From Pseudomonadota bacterium (GTDB lineage: Bacteria; Pseudomonadota; Gammaproteobacteria; SZUA-229), in contig JADFWE010000114.1 in NCBI GenBank assembly GCA_015222915.1, positions 1 through 5,395 of the forward strand: a stretch of DNA of 5,395 nt, read 5' to 3'. The notes beneath the pieces are model-generated. The model did not search any database and was not told where the DNA came from. It was given only the letters and a program-made list of their open reading frames with translations. Made by a program: the position numbers and the translations under genes. This document shows positions 1-5,395 of this stretch, in pieces (within the stretch, counting starts at the first letter, position 1; each line of letters opens with the position of its first letter).

Positions 1-2016
1 ACCGACAAGGCCATACAGCAGTGGCTGGAAAAGAGCGGCATCAGTAAAAATGCACGATTTGCCGAACAGCTGAAAGTCAACGACGGCTGGGAGCTGGCGG
101 TAGAGACAGTGCTGGGTGATACCCTGGAAGCCGTCTGTGTCGATAACATCGACCAGTATTCTGCCGAGTTAAATTCACTGCAGGAAAGCAATCTGCTGCT
201 GGTCGAGAACGGCCAGTCTTCAGCTCCTGCCAGTACTGCCAGCGATCTATTGCTGGACAAGGTCTCTTCTGACATAGAGTTAACACAGTTCCTGCATGGT
301 ATCCGCTGTGCCGATACGCTGGAAGAGGCGCTCAAGATGCGCGGTTCGCTGTCTGCAGATGAAAGTATCATCACCAGAGACGGTGTCTGGGTCGGTGCGA
401 AGTGGCTGCGCATCAGCCGTGACAAAGACGCCAGCACCGGCGTACTGGCTCGCGAACAGAGCATCCGCGAACTGCAGCAGCAGCTGACTGAACTGGAAGC
501 GAAAGCGGAAAAAGTGAATGTTGAATTGAGCAGTGCACGTGAAGCGCTGCAGGCAAAAGAGCAGCAGCGTGAAGAACAGCAGCGAGCGCTTAACAGCATC
601 CATTCCCGCCTGAATGAGATCACCGCGCAGATCACCGCGCGCGAATCACGCCACGAACATATCACCAAGCGCGGCAATGACCTCGCTGATGAGCTGGAAG
701 AGACGCAGAAGCTCATCAGCCGTGATGAGACCGAGATAGAGACCGCCACCAGAAACCGTAACCAGGCGCTGGCCAATGCCGAGACCATGGAAGCTGACCG
801 GAAAGCACTGCAGGGCCAGCGCGAGACACTGCAGCAGCAACAGCAGCAGCATCGCAGCAACCTGCAGCAGCACCGCGAGCAGGCACATCAGCTGGCGATC
901 CGTGTCGAAGGTCTGAAGACCCGGCTCAGCGGTCTGCAGCACAATATCCAGCGCATGGAACAGGCACAGACCATGCAGTTGCAGCGTCAGCAGGAACTTA
1001 AAGCCCTGTTATCGCAGTCGACACTGCCGACCGAGCAGCTGGAAACAGAACTCAAAGCATTACTGGAACAGCGCCTGAAAACAGAAGAAGCACTGTCTGA
1101 AGCACGTCGTAAAGTCGAAAGCATCACCCATACTCAGCGCACGCTGGAGACCCAGCGTAGCGAGTACGAACAGTCTGCACAACGGGTACGCAGCCAGCTT
1201 GAAAAATTACGTCTCGACAGCCAGGAGACCCGGGTACGCAGTAAGACCTCCCTGGAACAGCTGGCCGAAACCGGCTTTGAACTCGAGCCGCTGCTGGAAA
1301 AACTCGAAACCCTGCAGGCAGAAGATGCGAATGCTGTGATCAGCAGCAAGCAGTGGGAGATGAAACTGGCCGAGGTCGCTGCAAAGATCTCGCGTCTCGG
1401 CCCGATCAATCTCGCCGCTATCGAAGAATACAAGGAGCAGCTGCAGCGCAAGGAATACCTCGATGAGCAGGATAGAGATGTCACCGCAGCGCTGGATATC
1501 CTGGAGCAGGCGATTGCCAAGATCGACAAGGAGACCCGCACCCGATTTAAAGAGACCTTCGATCACGTCAATTCACGTATCAAGGAAATGTTCCCTAAAC
1601 TGTTCGGTGGCGGTATTGCTTATCTCGAGATGACCGGAGATGACCTGCTCAATACCGGGGTCGCCATCATGGCCAGACCGCCGGGTAAACGTATCTCTAA
1701 TATCCATCTGATGTCTGGCGGTGAGAAAGCGTTGACCGCGGTGGCGCTGGTGTTCGCGATCTTCGAGTTGAATCCGGCCCCGTTCTGTATGCTCGATGAG
1801 GTCGATGCGCCGCTGGATGAGGCCAATGTCGGGCGCTTCTGCCAGCTGGTCAAAGAGATGTCTGAGCGCGTGCAGTTTATCTTTATCACGCATAATAAAT
1901 CGACCATGGAGATCTCCGAGCATCTCACCGGGGTGACCATGCGCGAGTCCGGTGTTTCCCGTCTGGTGTCTGTCGATGTCGCCGAGGCGGCCACCATGGC
2001 AGGTGTAGGAGCTTAG
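1..2016 (+). CDS. smc: Chromosome segregation protein SMC, C-terminal part (5' end outside window)
   Basis: SMC is the ATPase subunit of the bacterial condensin, working as a dimer with ScpA and ScpB to compact and separate newly replicated chromosomes. The frame is open from base 1 and gives 671 residues before TAG at 2014-2016; about 500 N-terminal residues (Walker A head and outgoing coil) are missing. A GTG at 109 is only an internal valine. Visible residues 1 to about 150 form the hinge, ending with GVWVGAKWLRIS (from residue 128), typical of gammaproteobacterial SMC. About 150-460 is a Gln/Glu/Arg-rich coiled coil, with one proline near residue 343 marking a break. The C-terminal head follows: LGPINLAAIEEY (bases 1396-1431), ABC signature MSGGEK (from 1711), Walker B ending in Asp-Glu (1795-1800), D-loop APLDEANV, and H-loop histidine (1891-1893) in ITHNKS. 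The signature has Met where Leu is usual. The frame is intact; identification is very secure. Confidence 0.97.
   Translation, partial: TDKAIQQWLEKSGISKNARFAEQLKVNDGWELAVETVLGDTLEAVCVDNIDQYSAELNSLQESNLLLVENGQSSAPASTASDLLLDKVSSDIELTQFLHGIRCADTLEEALKMRGSLSADESIITRDGVWVGAKWLRISRDKDASTGVLAREQSIRELQQQLTELEAKAEKVNVELSSAREALQAKEQQREEQQRALNSIHSRLNEITAQITARESRHEHITKRGNDLADELEETQKLISRDETEIETATRNRNQALANAETMEADRKALQGQRETLQQQQQQHRSNLQQHREQAHQLAIRVEGLKTRLSGLQHNIQRMEQAQTMQLQRQQELKALLSQSTLPTEQLETELKALLEQRLKTEEALSEARRKVESITHTQRTLETQRSEYEQSAQRVRSQLEKLRLDSQETRVRSKTSLEQLAETGFELEPLLEKLETLQAEDANAVISSKQWEMKLAEVAAKISRLGPINLAAIEEYKEQLQRKEYLDEQDRDVTAALDILEQAIAKIDKETRTRFKETFDHVNSRIKEMFPKLFGGGIAYLEMTGDDLLNTGVAIMARPPGKRISNIHLMSGGEKALTAVALVFAIFELNPAPFCMLDEVDAPLDEANVGRFCQLVKEMSERVQFIFITHNKSTMEISEHLTGVTMRESGVSRLVSVDVAEAATMAGVGA
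2007..2011 (+). promoter_or_regulatory. Shine-Dalgarno sequence of zipA, inside the end of smc
   Basis: AGGAG lies 9 bases before the GTG start of zipA and overlaps the last sense codons of smc. This good match and spacing support GTG at 2021 as the real start. With only 4 bases between the smc stop and this start, translational coupling of the two genes is likely; that part is inference. Confidence 0.8.
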
Positions 2017-2020
2017 CCCT

Positions 2021-2812
2021 GTGGAATCACTGCGCTGGATATTGCTCGCTGCAGGTGCTGCTTTTGTAGTCGTGGTGTATTTTCTCGGCCGCAGTCGGCG
2101 ACAGCGCAATCACTCGATGGTCGACGATTTAAATGAGACCGGAGAAGATGACCTACCTGAATTCTCTGCGCGCAGTCTCGATGATGTTGATGAGGGTGTC
2201 GGTGAAGTCAGGATCGTCACTCGTCGCAGCTTCGATGATGACCTTTCTGAAAATACCCCTTCCGAAGACATCATACTGGGAGAGGGCAACAGGCCTGAGA
2301 TCACTGGCGATGACATGTCATCCGATATCTCGGATGAGACGGAAAAAACTCCGGCAAAAAACACGGTGCCATCCGATATCGTCGTGCTCTATATCCTGGC
2401 GAAACCCGGTCAGTCATTGATCGGCTCACAGATAAACAGTTCGGTGCAGGCCATGGGGCTGAAGTTCGGCGAGATGAATATCTTTCATTATAATGATGGC
2501 GAAAGAAGTGTCTTTAGCCTGGCCAACATGCTGGAGCCCGGTTCGTTTGACCCTGCCACCATTCACGATATAAAAACCTCGGGACTGACCGTGTTCATGC
2601 AGCTGCAGCAGGGTGATCCGCTGGATGACCTGACCGAGATGCTGCAGCGTAGTTATCAGCTGGCGGGACTGCTCGATGCAAGGTTGTGCAACCATAAACG
2701 TGAGCCGCTTACCGCGCAGGATGCAGATGATTACCGTGCTAAGGTGGGTGAGTTCATTACTGCTGGAGACGAGACCAGCAGCGAAAATCCTGAGCTCTCC
2801 AGCGAGACCTGA
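2021..2812 (+). CDS. zipA: Cell division protein ZipA
   Basis: ZipA is an inner-membrane protein that anchors FtsZ protofilaments at the division site and helps recruit later divisome proteins. The 263-residue product has the standard layout: a very short N-terminus, one membrane segment at about residues 6-23 followed by a basic stretch (RSRRQR), a cytoplasmic linker, and a C-terminal FtsZ-binding domain at about 117-245. That domain contains the family hallmarks LKFGEMNIFHY and FSLANMLEPGSFDP. The GTG start is chosen because it has a good Shine-Dalgarno sequence; the next ATG (residue 33) would remove the membrane anchor. The protein is shorter than E. coli ZipA (328 residues), the difference lying mainly in the linker. 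Residues 33-109 are strongly acidic (26 Asp/Glu in 77) and lack the Pro/Gln-rich section of the E. coli protein. A short Ser/Glu-rich tail follows the domain. The gene lies 4 bases after smc and is probably in the same transcript. Confidence 0.96.
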   Translation: MESLRWILLAAGAAFVVVVYFLGRSRRQRNHSMVDDLNETGEDDLPEFSARSLDDVDEGVGEVRIVTRRSFDDDLSENTPSEDIILGEGNRPEITGDDMSSDISDETEKTPAKNTVPSDIVVLYILAKPGQSLIGSQINSSVQAMGLKFGEMNIFHYNDGERSVFSLANMLEPGSFDPATIHDIKTSGLTVFMQLQQGDPLDDLTEMLQRSYQLAGLLDARLCNHKREPLTAQDADDYRAKVGEFITAGDETSSENPELSSET

Positions 2813-2869
2813 ACCAGAAGACTGGAACGCCAGCGAATTGGAAAGCCAGAAAACTGGAAAACCAGCCTG
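2799..2869 (+). repeat. Tandem array of 16-bp units built from alternating CCAG and CTGG
   Basis: CCAG occurs at 2814, 2830, 2846 and 2862, exactly 16 bases apart, and CTGG (once TTGG) lies midway at 2822, 2838 and 2854. The result is a strict 8-base alternation in which each tetramer can pair with either neighbour across a 4-base, mostly purine spacer. A degenerate first unit begins with CCAG at 2799, inside the last codons of zipA, with a 15-base step, so the array runs across the zipA stop codon (2810-2812). The role is unknown; it could be a local tandem duplication or part of a dispersed palindromic repeat. No T-tract follows, so it is not a standard terminator. Confidence 0.75.
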
Positions 2870-2938
2870 TGCTTAAAGCGTATGTCGTCATCGGGTGAAC
2901 AGCGCTCGCGGATAGAGCCAGTCATAACAATAATTTTT

Positions 2939-2963
2939 TCTCGCGCCTCTGCGCCCCTGCGGT
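2939..2963 (+). repeat. Imperfect 8-bp tandem repeat (TCTCGCGC / CTCTGCGC / CCCTGCGG) just before ligA
   Basis: Three consecutive octamers starting at 2939, 2947 and 2955 share the core CTCTGCGC-like pattern and are preceded by a run of six T (2934-2939). From memory, C-T-GCG-rich strings of this kind, followed by GGT and an A-rich stretch, are scattered between genes in many environmental bacterial genomes; that resemblance is recall and not a search result. The last copy is followed by an in-frame TAA (2963-2965) that blocks any upstream extension of ligA. Confidence 0.6.
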
Positions 2964-2965
2964 AA

Positions 2966-5023
<2,058 letters not shown>

Positions 5024-5044
5024 TTCCAGGTTGTTTAAATCTTC

Positions 5045-5088
5045 CGCAAATGGTCGCGCTCTCGCTCCTTGCGCTCGCGACATTTGTG
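5045..5088. repeat. Bulged inverted repeat / hairpin after ligA
   Basis: CAAAT (5047-5051) and GTCGCG (5053-5058) pair with CGCGAC (5076-5081) and ATTTG (5082-5086), leaving G5052 as a single bulge. A G-U pair and a C-G pair extend the base, giving about 13 pairs. The 17-base loop is rich in CTC and GCG. It starts 21 bases after the ligA stop. It could stabilise the 3' end of the ligA mRNA or be a copy of a dispersed REP-like element. No T-run follows on either strand, so a simple intrinsic terminator is unlikely. Confidence 0.65.
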
Positions 5089-5143
5089 CTATCCATGCAC
5101 TTCAACGCGAATAAAGGCAAACAAAAACGTATAACTCTTTGTC

Positions 5144-5230
5144 AACCTGAGCATAGCAGCGCGAAGTCGAAGGATCTTAAAGCAGGATTTCATGAGCATC
5201 TTCTTCATTTTTTAGAAGACACTCAGGGTT
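5144..5230. repeat. Long imperfect palindromic element with CCTGAG / CTCAGG ends
   Basis: AACCTGAG (5144-5151) is complementary to CTCAGGGTT (5222-5230) with one bulged G, bracketing about 70 bases. Inside the left half is GCGAAGTCGAAGGATCTT (5161-5178), and inside the right half a 6-bp stem TCTTCT/AGAAGA (5199-5204 with 5214-5219). The left half resembles, from memory, the CCTGAGCGAAGTCGAAGG strings found between genes in many bacteria, with extra bases between CCTGAGC and GCGAAG. It may therefore be a degenerate copy of a mobile palindromic repeat. Family membership is inference. Confidence 0.55.
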
Positions 5231-5346
5231 TGTGCCTTAACTTCTCAGTTCACCACACAGGCGACATTGGGCAATAGAGCGTTTCTTAGAGGAATTCGTA
5301 CAGAACGGACACTCAAAAAATAGTCCTGACAGAGCATTTTCGACCA

Positions 5347-5360
5347 TGAACGGTCGTTCA
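5347..5360. promoter_or_regulatory. Operator-like perfect inverted repeat TGAACG-GT-CGTTCA
   Basis: Two perfect 6-base half-sites flank a 2-base centre. An overlapping 5-bp inverted repeat (CGACC 5341-5345 with GGTCG 5352-5356) uses some of the same bases. The size and GAACG/CGTTC half-sites are like operators of TetR-family repressors, which often control their own gene or a divergent neighbour. No regulator gene lies inside the window, so the regulated gene would be beyond the right edge. No clear -35/-10 pair could be assigned. Confidence 0.45.
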
Positions 5361-5395
5361 CGAGTTATTACTCTGCCCCCAAATATTCGGTAACT

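Larger units (their letters stand above)
5024..5395. other. Non-coding stretch downstream of ligA, containing three inverted-repeat structures
   Basis: No convincing gene is found on either strand. The stretch holds, in order, a bulged hairpin (5045-5088), a long imperfect palindromic element (5144-5230) and an operator-like perfect inverted repeat (5347-5360). A 75-codon open frame (5050-5277) runs through the first two and has no ribosome binding site. No canonical GC-rich hairpin followed directly by a T-tract was found for ligA termination. The right edge probably belongs to the regulatory region of a gene beyond the window. Confidence 0.6.

Noticed and set aside
1573..2109. 178-codon open frame on the - strand across the end of smc and start of zipA
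   Set aside because: It lies opposite the conserved SMC head and the ZipA anchor, both clearly real; the product has no recognisable motif and is rich in Arg and His as antisense shadows are.
2814..2865. Array considered as a small CRISPR
   Set aside because: Units are only 16 bases with 4-base spacers and no unique spacer sequences; no cas gene is present.
2676..2876. Possible +1 frame extension of ZipA through the CCAG array
   Set aside because: The FtsZ-binding domain is already complete before the TGA at 2810-2812, and nothing indicates a shift site or a sequencing error.
2921..2940. AT-rich stretch considered as a ligA promoter
   Set aside because: No -35/-10 pair with acceptable spacing could be placed; the T-run without a preceding GC stem does not make a terminator either.
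5199..5219. Stem TCTTCT/AGAAGA with six T considered as the ligA terminator
   Set aside because: The T-run lies in the loop and not after the stem, the stem is AT-rich and short, and it is about 175 bases past the ligA stop.
5050..5277. 75-codon open frame on the + strand with a hydrophobic N-terminus resembling a signal peptide
   Set aside because: It has no ribosome binding site, its first part is the hairpin at 5045-5088 and its middle is the palindromic element at 5144-5230, and the remainder shows no recognisable domain. The apparent hydrophobicity comes from translating the CTC/GCG-rich repeat.

Overview
The window carries three housekeeping genes on the + strand in the order smc (3' part), zipA, ligA, followed by 372 bases with no convincing gene. 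The order smc-zipA-ligA is known from gammaproteobacteria such as Pseudomonas. ZipA itself is essentially restricted to gammaproteobacteria, so this is most likely chromosomal DNA of a gammaproteobacterium that has an SMC (not MukB) condensin. Base composition is moderate, a little over half G+C by eye. No more precise taxon can be supported from the sequence.

Layout: bases 1-2016 are the hinge, the returning coiled-coil arm and the C-terminal ATPase half of SMC, open at the left edge. zipA starts 4 bases after the smc stop with a GTG codon, and its Shine-Dalgarno sequence lies inside the last codons of smc, so the two are almost certainly cotranscribed. A 165-base gap follows. It contains an array of alternating CCAG and CTGG tetramers with a strict 8-base period, and then an imperfect octamer repeat that ends 15 bases before the ligA start. 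ligA (2978-5023) is complete and carries every catalytic and zinc-binding residue expected of an NAD+-dependent DNA ligase. Downstream lie an imperfect 13-bp hairpin, a roughly 90-base CCTGAG/CTCAGG element, and a perfect 6+6 inverted repeat near the right edge that looks like a repressor operator for a gene outside the window.

The three genes serve chromosome maintenance and division: SMC organises and separates chromosomes, ZipA tethers FtsZ to the membrane, and LigA seals nicks left by replication and repair. Their products are not known to act together in one complex; the link is conserved gene order. I see no new protein system here. The parts worth a second look are the short non-coding repeats on both sides of ligA and the operator-like palindrome at the end.
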